Counted from the first letter of the stretch, positions 1 to 7,970 are shown. The stretch: 13,181 nucleotides of DNA from Tritrichomonas foetus (GCA_001839685.1 MLAK01000050.1:1-13181), one strand, 5' to 3'. Notes: generated by a model from the letters alone, not told the origin. A program made the numbers and translations.

Positions 1-685
1 TAAAAAAAGCACGTTTATAAAAAGGACTTTTTTCATCAAAAAGTTTCTTATCGTCGATTTGTCATCACTTCACCGGAGTTTATCCTTAACCCTTAACTCC
101 ACTGAAATTAGCCAATTTGTTTCACAAACGATATGTTTCTAATAGTACAACATTTTCATCTGATAATAACTGAAAAAGTTGAGTTTTAAGGAGGAATTAG
201 AAAATTAATCATCATTTTATCCTCTTCTAGAAATCTGCGCTTAAGTAGTAGTTTTATTCTCTTTTTTCTCTATTATTCATCACTTATTTTATTAATGAAA
301 AAAAATTAGGAGGCAAATATGTGATTACCTTTTCACAAAGTCGAAAAATAATGAATTTATCAAATAGAAAATGATTTTACAGTATTTTAATATTAATGTT
401 AGAAGATCGATTCGAAAAATTGAAAAAAACGCAGTTTGTAGTGTTCAAAAATAGAAATAGAAATAATAATAATAGGAATACCTTGATGAATTAATTTACA
501 GGTCGAGTGTACATCCAATAGTCAGATTGCAATGCTATTGTTGGGTTGTTCATCCTATATTCGAGTAGATTGTACATCACAAGAAAATACAGTTGAGTTC
601 GTGAAAATTTTTAAAAGTGTGATGATTTTTTTTCCCTTACTCGCAAAATAGTTTTTTTAATGTGAATACTTAGTGGAGGTGTCTC

Positions 686-699
686 ACTTTGATCAAAGT
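686..699. repeat. 14-bp perfect palindrome
   Basis: The bases actttgatcaaagt form a perfect 14-bp palindrome. It could be a symmetric protein-binding site or chance. It lies inside the decayed minus-strand coding-like stretch, so I assign no function. Confidence 0.4.
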
Positions 700-749
700 T
701 CATCCAAAAATATCATTAAAAAAAGCTCTTGATGACAACAAATCCATGA

Positions 750-762
750 ATATATATATATA
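750..762. repeat. short (AT)n dinucleotide tract
   Basis: About six and a half AT dinucleotides. A simple microsatellite-like tract with no assigned role. Confidence 0.7.
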
Positions 763-919
763 AACAACTTGACAGCATTCCAAAGAAACTATTTAGATTC
801 TGATATTATACATTTATTGACAAATCGCTTTTTATACCAAGAATTCTTCCATGGTTGAGTTCACTTTCTAAGTTAGTGCTCACAAAACAACCAAATATTC
901 CATCTATTTAAACATAGAA

Positions 920-1453
920 TTATTCGGATAGTTTTGACAAATCCCTCCCGTAAGATAGATATTTCGCAATAGCATCTGTTTCTGTCATTCTTCTCGGTTT
1001 GTACCGCTTTATTTTGTCCAGCTCATGTGATGTTACATTAGAATAGAGAGATTTTTCATATGATGACAATGCGAAATGTGGTTCGTCTTCTTTCGCTCGA
1101 AATCTATCAAAAAATGATCTTCGTCTTTTTTTCGTATTATTTAATGGCTTTATTTTATTTTCTTGGCTAGATGAATTTTGTGATTCTTTCAGTTTGCTTT
1201 CTTTTTGAAAGAAATCGACCGTCAGATTTCTTGATGTTTGTCTTAATAGAATAGTATCGTCTAACTTTTCGCCGTTTTGTAGAATAACTATTTTCTTTTT
1301 CTTGGCATGAAAAAACTTACGAACTGTTCGCTTTGCATCTGCAATTGTATCATTTTCGTCGAACACCAAATCGATTTGAGAACCATTGTAGTTAAAAGAA
1401 ATAGTAAGGTATTGATTTCCATCGCTTTCAAGTAAAGTGTAGGCCTGATTCAT
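920..1453 (-). CDS. ubiquitin-like-domain protein with basic C-terminal tail (177 aa)
   Basis: Predicted 177-residue protein. Residues about 14-82 fit a beta-grasp ubiquitin-like fold: two short beta strands (QYLTISF; SQIDLVF), a helix entered through DTIADAKRTVRKFF, then KKIVILQNGEKLDD, which matches the ubiquitin strand plus 'G-K-x-L-x-D' turn, and a closing hydrophobic strand (LTVDFF). No Gly-Gly ends the domain, so it is more likely an integral Ubl domain than a conjugated modifier. The tail is charged and contains KKRRR (residues 108-112), a possible nuclear localisation or RNA-binding patch. I chose the ATG at 1453. A longer frame reaches 1642, but residues encoded upstream are low-complexity Phe/Ile/Asn, and initiator-like TCACT/TCATT sites lie 30-35 nt before 1453. 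The stop is followed 9 nt later by TAAA (907-910). It could act as a Ubl adaptor for the proteasome or p97 system; the family is not resolved. Confidence 0.7.
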   Translation of the reverse strand: MNQAYTLLESDGNQYLTISFNYNGSQIDLVFDENDTIADAKRTVRKFFHAKKKKIVILQNGEKLDDTILLRQTSRNLTVDFFQKESKLKESQNSSSQENKIKPLNNTKKRRRSFFDRFRAKEDEPHFALSSYEKSLYSNVTSHELDKIKRYKPRRMTETDAIAKYLSYGRDLSKLSE

Positions 1454-1480
1454 TTCGGCTTGATAAAAATTTGAAAAGAT

Positions 1481-1490
1481 AGTGAAATGA
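1481..1490 (-). promoter_or_regulatory. initiator (Inr)-like sites TCATT/TCACT
   Basis: Two adjacent matches to the trichomonad initiator consensus TCA(+1)Y(T/A) on the minus strand, AATGA at 1486-1490 and AGTGA at 1481-1485. Their putative +1 A lies 35 or 30 nt before the ATG at 1453. They support that start over the upstream in-frame ATG at 1642. Confidence 0.5.
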
Positions 1491-1696
1491 CAAAAAAATT
1501 TATCTTTGAATTTTATAGAAAAATTTCTGTTAATAAAAAGCTTTTGATAACATCTATTTGAGGAAAAAAACAGAATAAATCCTGAAAAGCAGATAAAAAT
1601 ATTATAATATTTAAATATATTATTAAATAAAAAACTATGCATATTGTTAAATTAGAATCGCTCAAATAATAGATAATTATTTTTCATGAAAAAAAA

Positions 1697-1701
1697 TCAT
1701 T
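1697..1701 (+). promoter_or_regulatory. initiator-like TCATT upstream of a decayed gene
   Basis: TCATT with its A at 1699, 9 nt before the ATG at 1708. This is the spacing expected of a trichomonad Inr and short 5' UTR. It faces the Inr of the ubiquitin-like gene across a roughly 200-bp divergent region. Confidence 0.45.
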
Positions 1702-1707
1702 TTCAAA

Positions 1708-2658
1708 ATGAATGATATTATTTGTTCGGGAATTTATTCAATTTCTATTTCAATTTTTTATAGTATTCATTCAAAAGTGGATTTTCGTGATAAAATTTCA
1801 ATAGAGACGTTATTGTTAAGGCGAGTTCAGAATAACTATTTGACCGATGATTAATCTTTTATTGCAGAATCAATTACTTTTCCTAAACAAAAGATTTTGG
1901 ATAAATATTCCCAACAGGTAATTTTTATTTTAGACAAAGTCGAAAATTTAAGAATAAAATTGAATACTTTATTGTTGTGAATATCATCAATCATTTTCCA
2001 CAATTCCTGAAAGAGTTATCAATTCAAACCATAATTATCTCCATTCTTTCTATAATTTCAATTTATAATATATGGTTCGAGTTTATATTTTGTCATTTCA
2101 TATAACCGGAATTATTTTGATTATCTGAAACAATGTCCGCTGAAAGAAATCTAAAATAAAATCAAGTAATATGAAATTTCTTCTGAATTGATTCCATATA
2201 ATATCAATAAAACACGAGAAATGACTAATATGGATTTGGATTTCAATTATTTTATATAAATTTTGGGTAATTCTGAAATTTGAAATAGACCAAAATTTTG
2301 TTTAGAAAAAGTGAAAAATGTAATCAAATAAGGTTAATTCTTGGTTAAATTTTTATTCTGAACTCTCCCTATTGATCATTCTTCAAATTACAGATGTAAA
2401 ATATAAAAATTACCTTTTAATTTTGTCGAGAGAAAACTGACTCCAACGATCATATTTGATTTTATTGAAAAGTAGTTTAACAGCTACATCACTTACTATA
2501 CTAAAAATCAATGATGATTGTCAAAAAAAATTCTCCATGTTTCGATTTTGGAGCGAGAAAAAATGTTGATGAATTATTATAATTTTTTACCTTATAAGGT
2601 CAAAAAATCTCAACTCAAGCCAATTAAGAATACAAAAAAAAAAGATTCAAAAAATTGA
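1708..2658 (+). pseudogene. decayed protein gene of unknown family, start and initiator retained
   Basis: From ATG 1708 a frame runs 48 codons to a single TAA (1852-1854). It then continues in the same frame for another 41 codons to about 1977. Coding character then shifts to another frame for 47 stop-free codons (1962-2102). It returns to the first frame (2101-2151, 2173-2256, about 2284-2327, and a 46-codon run 2518-2655) with several stops. Peptides such as SIETLLLRRVQNNYLTDD, KQKILDKYSQQVIFILDKVE and KELSIQTIIISILSIISIYN look like helical protein rather than random translation. The helical, Ile/Phe/Tyr-rich style resembles the N-terminal helical region of trichomonad ankyrin proteins, but this is an impression, not a match. 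The gene ends 18 bp before the channel start. Alternatives are a genuine 48-residue gene or a fortuitous stop-poor stretch. Confidence 0.45.
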
Positions 2659-2675
2659 ATAAAAAGTGACAGTAC

Positions 2676-3722
2676 ATGAGAGAGATACCTGTTATTGAGA
2701 TTGAAGAAGACCTTGGATATAAACCGAAAAACTTTTGCAAGATAGTTATTCGGTCTACTGCATTTAAGTGGATGATGATTTTTATTATTGTTGCAGAAGT
2801 TTGTTTCACAATTTTCAAAGCAGATTTCAAAGTGAAAAACCAAAGAACAAAATATCATTTCAAATTAATCCAAATATTCTTTACCTTTATATTTTTAACA
2901 GAATTTTGCTTGAAATTTTTATATAAACCACATAAATACTTCCAAAACAATCAATATTTAATTGAATTCATATCATTGATTTTATCATTCATTGTTATTT
3001 TTCTAGAAAATGATCAAAATATTCTTCCATTCATAGAAGCAATTCAATCAATTCGTATATTAAGAATTTTCTTCATTAATAAGAAAATAAAAGAGCTATT
3101 TTATTCCATTTCACGTGTCACTTTTGTTTCATTTCCGTCAATTTTAATTCTTATTGTGTTTATTTTGATATTTTCATTTATTGGAAACTATCTATTTGAA
3201 GAAAGCAGTTTATTTAATAATGCATTTTATTCAATGTTGATTGTTTTTGATATTTCAACAAAAGATTCATGGCCAACAACATCATCAAAACTATTGAAAG
3301 TTTATCCGAATGCAGTTTGGATGCCCATCGTAATAATTTTAATTATAGGAACAGTTTTAAGTAGTATCGTTGTTGCACAAGTAACAGATGAAGTTGCATC
3401 AACTACTGAAAAATCTGAATCAAAGAAAAAGAAAAAACAAATTAAAAAAGTTGGAAAATTACTTAAAAAATATAACAAAAGTCAAATTCAAAATGAAATT
3501 GAATTTAATGCAGAAATCGCAAAACTTGAAATACCTGAGTTAGACTCTGATTATTTAGATAAATTACCACCTCCTTTGCCAAAAAGATCACCAATAACAA
3601 CACAAAATTTTATAAAAGCTTTAAAAGTAACCCTTGAACATAATATAAATGATATGGAGAGGAGATTAGAACTCCAATCAGCTTTAATTTCGAGATTAAA
3701 GCATCTTGCTAATGATTCTTGA
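2676..3722 (+). CDS. single-domain six-TM voltage-gated-type cation channel, CatSper/NaChBac-like (348 aa)
   Basis: A plasma- or flagellar-membrane cation channel subunit of the ion transport (PF00520) type. Hydrophobic segments fall at about S1 28-48, S2 62-82, S3 94-111, S5 149-174 and S6 213-237. S4 at about 120-140 has RxxR spacing (R127, R130) followed by KKIK. The pore loop (about 177-200) carries T-K-D-S-W at 195-199. This matches the single-acidic T-x-D/E-x-W filter of CatSper subunits and resembles TxESW of bacterial NaChBac, which points to a Ca2+/Na+-permeable tetramer of one-domain subunits. The C-terminal region has a Lys-rich stretch (about 249-268), a proline-rich bend (PPPLPKR, 298-304) and a likely coiled coil at about 312-345 for tetramerisation. 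The length is typical for one-domain channels. An in-frame TGA at 2667-2669 fixes ATG 2676 as the first start. No TCAYW initiator lies within about 70 nt upstream, unlike the other genes here. Channel class is secure; the subfamily is inferred. Confidence 0.85.
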   Translation: MREIPVIEIEEDLGYKPKNFCKIVIRSTAFKWMMIFIIVAEVCFTIFKADFKVKNQRTKYHFKLIQIFFTFIFLTEFCLKFLYKPHKYFQNNQYLIEFISLILSFIVIFLENDQNILPFIEAIQSIRILRIFFINKKIKELFYSISRVTFVSFPSILILIVFILIFSFIGNYLFEESSLFNNAFYSMLIVFDISTKDSWPTTSSKLLKVYPNAVWMPIVIILIIGTVLSSIVVAQVTDEVASTTEKSESKKKKKQIKKVGKLLKKYNKSQIQNEIEFNAEIAKLEIPELDSDYLDKLPPPLPKRSPITTQNFIKALKVTLEHNINDMERRLELQSALISRLKHLANDS

Positions 3723-3752
3723 ATATTGTATTAGACACAAATATTAATGTTA

Positions 3753-3760
3753 TAAATAAA
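3753..3760 (+). terminator. TAAATAAA polyadenylation-like signal for the channel gene
   Basis: Two adjacent TAAA motifs, about 30 nt after the channel stop codon, match the trichomonad UAAA polyadenylation signal. They overlap the outer edge of the inverted repeat, so the stem could influence 3'-end processing (inference). Confidence 0.35.
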
Positions 3761-3846
3761 CTTGTTCCAAAAAATGGAAAGTACAATAAACACAAAAAGT
3801 TATTATTTTTATTCAATAAAACTTTCCATTTTTTGGAACCAGTTTA
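3757..3846. repeat. 26-bp inverted repeat (hairpin) between convergent genes
   Basis: Arms 3757-3782 and 3821-3846 are reverse complements at 25 of 26 positions (the one mismatch is 3763 against 3840), around a 38-nt AT-rich loop. The core of the left arm reads gttccaaaaaatggaaag. The element sits between the stop of the channel gene and the stop of the ankyrin gene. It would form a stable RNA stem in readthrough transcripts from either side. Candidate explanations are a 3'-end or transcription-barrier structure, or a small MITE-like remnant. I see no clear target-site duplication at its edges. Confidence 0.75.
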
Positions 3847-3982
3847 GTATTTTCTGTTTATATAAATAAAGCCATGCTGATTTTAGAATAATTTTATTTC
3901 TTTTTGTCATTTGAAAATATAGGTTTTCGTGATATATATACACATGAGATATCATTTTATAAATGAAAGAAAACAGATAGCT

Positions 3983-3986
3983 TTTA
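3983..3986 (-). terminator. TAAA polyadenylation-like signal directly after the ankyrin gene stop
   Basis: On the minus strand the stop TAA (3987-3989) is followed at once by TAAA. Trichomonad mRNAs commonly use UAAA at or just past the stop codon as the poly(A) signal. Confidence 0.5.
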
Positions 3987-6641
3987 TTAACATTCTGAAA
4001 TAAAACCACGACTTTCTTCTCTTTGAGTTATATCTTTGCCAATTTCAACCAATAAATCTCGTATAAGCTGATCTTTTTCGGGCGATATTTTTGTTGATAA
4101 AATCCCCATAATATTTAAAGTATCTTTACTTTTTTCTAGAAGAAGTTTTATAACTTTTCGTGATCCTTTCTCAACAGCAAGGTAAATTGGTTTGCCTTTT
4201 CGATAGCATGCATCAAATACATAACTTGGACAATTTAGAAGTATTTCAATAAGATTTTCAAATTCCAATTGGATTGCATTCATCAACACATTATCGCTTG
4301 GTTTAAAGTCATTTCTTTTGGCAATTAATACTGCAATTTCTTCATTACCATTATTCATAGCTTCAATGATTGGATCATCTCGATTCACGTCGCATTCATC
4401 AAAAGTTAAGCAAAACTTAACAATTTCATAATAACCTTTTTTAATGAACTTACTTAAATAGCCTTCACTAAAACAGTTTGGACGAAATCCATTGCATTGG
4501 CATATCGCTTCAATAGCATCTTGGCATATATCTGGACTGCATATAATATTTGATAAAGGAATGCCCCTTTTATTTAATTCAAAAATTGCTTTGGGATTCC
4601 CAGCACTTACAGCAACATGCAACAAATTACAATAATTATAAGTAACATTATTTATATCTAATGCTGACTGCTCAAATAATGTATCTTGAAACACGGTATT
4701 ATTTTGACATGTCATAATTGCTTCAACTATTGGCGGATTCATGTTTAAAGGTGCCATATTGATATCTATATTTTTCATTGTTAGTACAAGTCGAAAAGAT
4801 GTAATATCTTTTTTATCAATTGCTAAAAGAAGTGGTGTTCCATCACCAGTTACAATATTGGGATCAACATTCTCAAACTTCACAATCTCTGCAAGAGCAC
4901 TATACATACTATATTTTATGATATACATTATTGGATATTTGGAATTTATGTCAACAGAATCATTGAATTTCAATAATGAGAGAACCATTGATTCTCTTCG
5001 ATGCAAAGATGCATAGTACAATGGAGTTGTGCCTCTTAATCCTTGATTAATATCAATGCCAGGCAAGGTTAGGATATATTCAAAAATTTCTTGGTGATTA
5101 TTTATGATTGATAATGATAAAAGTGATAATTTATCTTTATACATAGTCGTTATATCATTGGGGAACAATTTTAGACAAGTTTTAAATATGTTTATATTTC
5201 CACCTTTGACTGCTTTCCCCAATATTATTTTTGATGATTTTGGCTTCTTTTTTTGTTCTTTGAAGAGTTTTAATGCGTAATTAAACATTTCTTCACTTCC
5301 CGATTTTGCGGCCCCAATCAACAATGACAATGAATTCATCACTGGTTTACTGTAGAAACAGTCCTGGCTATTTTGAATTAAATAATTAATTATATCAACA
5401 CCATTCGTTTCAGCTACTTTTTCAATTACATTCATAAATGCAATTTGATTGTCTTTCCAATTATTGAGATGTTCATATTCAAACAAATATTTTACAACAT
5501 CAAAAAATGAATATGCTGCACAATTTGCAAGTTCATCCCTATTTCGCTTTATCTTGAAAATATTCAACTTTTCGGTTTCAGTTAAAGCATCTAAAATAAT
5601 CTCAAGAATCTCAACATTGTTTGTATCAAGACAAATTTCAACGAAATTCGGAAATTGGTAACTATTATTATTGTCAATCAACCACTGAACAATGTCATTT
5701 TGGTGGGCAGCAATTGCCCATTTCACAACATCTTCATTTATATTATTTATATCTAATTGTTGTGCTATAAGTCTCACAATTTCAATATTTCCACCTATGA
5801 TTGCATCTTTTAATATTATATTATCAAATAAAATCTGTTGGGCAAAATTTATAAACAAAAACTTGAAACATTTAATTGATCCAAAAAATGCAGAAATGTT
5901 AATTGGATAAGCATCGTCACGAAATCTGAAAGGAAAATATCTATAAAGTTCAATTTTTGTCGTAACAGATTGACTTATTGAAATTCTTTGAAGGTTATCA
6001 ACATCATCATTCATTAAAATTTTCAGAATAAATGAATTACAAAAGAAATTATCGCGAATTTCATTTATTGTTTTGATATTGAGCATTGAATATTCTCGTT
6101 TTTGTTTCAGAAGATAATAGAAATCTGGATCATTTTTTTCGATTTCTGGAAGAAACATTTGAATAACATCTGATGGAATTCTCTGATTATGTTTTAAATA
6201 AATATCACAGAAATAATTTTCGAGTGATTTAAATTCTTCTTTTCCAATTTTCTTATATAATAAATAGAGAAAATAGAACTGATTGTACATATAAAAGTTG
6301 AGAACCAAAAATGGTTGAAAATCTTTCTTAACAGAATTAATTCCACTATGTTTGAAGCAAAAAGCAGTTATTTCTGGTATTAAAAGTGACAATGATGGAA
6401 AAACTTCTTTTTCCCGAATAAGGAATGTTACAAGGTCAACATAATAAGGGAGAGTTAAACACCTTGATTCAGTAGCAATAACAATATTATGGGCAAGATT
6501 AATAACACCAATGTTGGACTTTGGATATTCACTCGATAAAATATCATTTTGAACTTGGTGAATCGTGTCTTTGGAAAGCTTGAAAAGCCTTTCCTGAAGC
6601 CAGATTGTATTTTTTATACCATCCTTGTATATTTCATTCAT
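3987..6641 (-). CDS. large ankyrin-repeat protein of the trichomonad type (884 aa)
   Basis: The N-terminal third (about 1-240) is a helical, Phe/Tyr/Ile-rich region without clear repeats. From about 245 onward degenerate ankyrin repeats follow one another to about 840. Recognisable helix-pair signatures include NISAFFGSIKCFKFLF (248-263), AIIGGNIEIVRLIAQQ (280-295), GTTPLYYASLHRRESMVLSL (537-556), GTPLLLAIDKKDITSFRLVL (601-620), NLLHVAVSAGNPKAIFEL (672-689) and PIYLAVEKGSRKVIKLLLEK (818-837). D/N-rich loops of the 'DIN' type (529-531, 625-627, 662-664) join them. Architecture and style match the very large DUF3447-like ankyrin families of Trichomonas and Tritrichomonas. Such proteins serve as protein-binding scaffolds; the partner here is unknown. 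There is no signal peptide or TM segment, so it is probably cytosolic or nuclear. ATG 6641 is supported by an initiator 15 nt upstream. One uninterrupted frame, intact. Confidence 0.9.
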   Translation of the reverse strand: MNEIYKDGIKNTIWLQERLFKLSKDTIHQVQNDILSSEYPKSNIGVINLAHNIVIATESRCLTLPYYVDLVTFLIREKEVFPSLSLLIPEITAFCFKHSGINSVKKDFQPFLVLNFYMYNQFYFLYLLYKKIGKEEFKSLENYFCDIYLKHNQRIPSDVIQMFLPEIEKNDPDFYYLLKQKREYSMLNIKTINEIRDNFFCNSFILKILMNDDVDNLQRISISQSVTTKIELYRYFPFRFRDDAYPINISAFFGSIKCFKFLFINFAQQILFDNIILKDAIIGGNIEIVRLIAQQLDINNINEDVVKWAIAAHQNDIVQWLIDNNNSYQFPNFVEICLDTNNVEILEIILDALTETEKLNIFKIKRNRDELANCAAYSFFDVVKYLFEYEHLNNWKDNQIAFMNVIEKVAETNGVDIINYLIQNSQDCFYSKPVMNSLSLLIGAAKSGSEEMFNYALKLFKEQKKKPKSSKIILGKAVKGGNINIFKTCLKLFPNDITTMYKDKLSLLSLSIINNHQEIFEYILTLPGIDINQGLRGTTPLYYASLHRRESMVLSLLKFNDSVDINSKYPIMYIIKYSMYSALAEIVKFENVDPNIVTGDGTPLLLAIDKKDITSFRLVLTMKNIDINMAPLNMNPPIVEAIMTCQNNTVFQDTLFEQSALDINNVTYNYCNLLHVAVSAGNPKAIFELNKRGIPLSNIICSPDICQDAIEAICQCNGFRPNCFSEGYLSKFIKKGYYEIVKFCLTFDECDVNRDDPIIEAMNNGNEEIAVLIAKRNDFKPSDNVLMNAIQLEFENLIEILLNCPSYVFDACYRKGKPIYLAVEKGSRKVIKLLLEKSKDTLNIMGILSTKISPEKDQLIRDLLVEIGKDITQREESRGFISEC

Positions 6642-6653
6642 TGGTTGAAAATA

Positions 6654-6658
6654 AGTGA
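6654..6658 (-). promoter_or_regulatory. initiator-like TCACT of the ankyrin gene
   Basis: AGTGA on the plus strand reads TCACT on the minus strand. Its A (6656) is 15 nt before the ATG, within the short 5' UTR range of trichomonad mRNAs. Confidence 0.6.
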
Positions 6659-6968
6659 AATCAAGATGAATAACTTTGTCGGCTCAAATTTTTGATTGGT
6701 GCACGTTTATTATAATTTATTCAGAATATATTTGTTCATTTTATAGCAAATAGTTGTTTCTGATTAGATCTCATCAGTTTCATAAATATTTGTTGGCTAA
6801 ATGAAATATCAAGTGAATCATTCATTAAATGAAAAGTTAAATCGAAGTAACTCCATTTCACTATCGTCATTTTCTCATGCTAGAATTTAATCATGAAAAA
6901 CCAACGAAACAACACATAAAAAAATATTAAAAAAAAAATAAAAGAATAAAATAATTCATGATAAATGA
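6659..6968. other. intergenic spacer, no gene seen
   Basis: About 310 bp of AT-rich sequence between the ankyrin gene promoter and the 3' end of the BTB gene. It holds homopolymer A tracts (about 6918-6950) and one 29-codon plus-strand ORF (6801-6890) that I do not call. No structured RNA or repeat is evident. Confidence 0.5.
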
Positions 6969-6972
6969 TTTA
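6969..6972 (-). terminator. TAAA polyadenylation-like signal of the BTB gene
   Basis: TAAA begins one base after the minus-strand stop TAA at 6974-6976, consistent with the trichomonad stop-proximal UAAA signal. Confidence 0.45.
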
Positions 6973-6973
6973 A

Positions 6974-7942
6974 TTAAACCTCATCAAAAATGATAGATGA
7001 TGAAATTGAAAATGTTAATTCATCTAATATTTCGTCTTCAAATTTGGGTGGAGTTTTCGATTTGATTTTTGGTGAAAAATATTCATAAATATAGTCGCTC
7101 AATCGATTTGGAGAAATAAATCTTGGATTGCCTTTGACTTCTTGTTTTATTTCTGTTTTTGAATTAATCTGGGAATTATTGAAATTTTGATTTTGGTTTA
7201 TATATGGGTTTTTAGGAGGCGAAACAAAAAATTGTTTCAATATATCAAAAAGTTCATTTGGAAGAGTTGAAAAATGGTCAAAAATTAAATTAAATCCTCG
7301 ACTCGTTAAATATTCATAATGAACAAAACATAAACTAGAGATTGAAACATTTGCATTCAATAATTTCTCTAAAAGTTTGTCTTCTGATTCAATTCGAAGT
7401 TTTGGATGTGACAAAAGCCGATTTAAAACATTTACATCGATTTGCGAAAGGAAAAGAAAATCGGAAAGAAACCATTCAAAAAATAATGCTGCAAACTCAA
7501 TCGATTCTGAACTAATAGTTTCATTGTTAGATGAAGAAGATGTAGACAATGATAATGCATTGAATGAAGAAATTAATTCTTGTTCAACTTGAATTCGTTT
7601 TTTTAAAAAAAGATAATATGGAACAACTGTTTCAATTAAATGAGATGATTCAAATAAAAACCCAAGTTGAACAAGTTCTGAAATATTAAACGAATCAACT
7701 CTCAAACTTTCTCCATAAAAAAATCCAATAACATCTTGTAATGATTTTAATTTTGTTGGTGAAAAAATTTCAATCTCCTCTGGATGCTTTCCTTCTTGTG
7801 AAAGTAAAGACACTTTTCGGGAAAAGCTACTAATAACTTGAAAATGACAATAATAAACTTGTGCATGATTTTTAATTCGAAAATCACATTCTCCAAAACT
7901 AGTAAATAATGATACGTTTCCAAAATCTTCAGAAACAATCAT
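6974..7942 (-). CDS. BTB-BACK-like protein (322 aa)
   Basis: Residues about 14-105 have a divergent BTB/POZ layout: a first strand pair (ECDFRI), a 'H-x-x-V-I-S-S-F-S-R-K-V' stretch at 33-44 equivalent to the 'H+.iLa..S..F' BTB core, an acidic strand (EEIEIF, 55-60), then LKSLQDVIGFFYGE (65-78) and LVQLGFLFES (90-99), the typical 'vl.yiYtg / ll..A..l' helices. A Ser-rich linker (131-138) follows. A BACK-like helical region spans about 145-240, with NRLLSHPKLRIESEDKLLEK (174-193) matching the BACK 'L.s..L.v.sEd' signature. The Asn/Lys-rich tail has no known domain. BTB-BACK proteins usually dimerise and often bridge substrates to Cullin-3 ligases; that role is inferred here. No kelch repeats are present. 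ATG 7942 has an initiator-like TCATT 26 nt upstream. The next gene on the same strand ends about 210 bp upstream. Confidence 0.65.
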   Translation of the reverse strand: MIVSEDFGNVSLFTSFGECDFRIKNHAQVYYCHFQVISSFSRKVSLLSQEGKHPEEIEIFSPTKLKSLQDVIGFFYGESLRVDSFNISELVQLGFLFESSHLIETVVPYYLFLKKRIQVEQELISSFNALSLSTSSSSNNETISSESIEFAALFFEWFLSDFLFLSQIDVNVLNRLLSHPKLRIESEDKLLEKLLNANVSISSLCFVHYEYLTSRGFNLIFDHFSTLPNELFDILKQFFVSPPKNPYINQNQNFNNSQINSKTEIKQEVKGNPRFISPNRLSDYIYEYFSPKIKSKTPPKFEDEILDELTFSISSSIIFDEV

Positions 7943-7965
7943 ATTCTTTAGGAGCTCTGATTATT

Positions 7966-7970
7966 AATGA
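7966..7970 (-). promoter_or_regulatory. initiator-like TCATT of the BTB-BACK gene
   Basis: AATGA on the plus strand reads TCATT on the minus strand, with its A at 7968, 26 nt before the ATG at 7942. It is followed by AATAATCAGAG, AT-rich as expected after an Inr. Confidence 0.5.

Larger units (their letters stand above)
284..919 (-). pseudogene. stop-interrupted coding-like frame immediately downstream of, and in phase with, the ubiquitin-like gene
   Basis: Reading on past the stop codon at 920-922 in the same minus-strand frame gives long open runs separated by single stops. Stops are at 908-910, 806-808, 713-718 (two adjacent), 611-613, 491-493, 377-379 and 284-286. Successive runs are about 33, 29, 33, 39, 37 and 30 codons. 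For DNA this AT-rich I would expect a stop roughly every 12 codons, and that spacing does return below about 284. Peptides such as FGCFVSTNLESELNHGRILG and NNPTIALQSDYWMYTRP look protein-like. I infer either a decayed 3' part of the neighbouring gene or a separate dead gene. I recognise no family. A competing plus-strand open run (about 488-650) weakens the case, so this is tentative. Confidence 0.3.

Noticed and set aside
75..100. Small hairpin ggagtt...aactcc
   Set aside because: A 6-bp stem with a 14-nt loop is within chance expectation, and no context supports an RNA gene.
488..652. Plus-strand open run of about 53 codons (SQIAMLLLGCSSYIR...)
   Set aside because: It lacks a suitably placed start and overlaps the longer stop-poor minus-strand frame. 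Only one of the two can be real, and neither is proven.
1454..1642. N-terminal extension of the ubiquitin-like protein from the ATG at 1642
   Set aside because: The added 63 residues are Phe/Ile/Asn-rich spacer-like sequence, and initiator-like sites lie inside this stretch, downstream of that ATG.
2610..2858. Minus-strand ORFs over the channel start
   Set aside because: They are antisense shadows of the S1-S2 coding region of the channel.
4741..5910. Plus-strand ORFs at 4741-5016, 5449-5661 and 5692-5910
   Set aside because: They are antisense to the clear ankyrin-repeat gene and show no domain of their own.
6801..6890. 29-codon ORF with a Ser-rich C-terminus between the ankyrin and BTB genes
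   Set aside because: Too short, no initiator-like motif just before it, and no recognisable domain.
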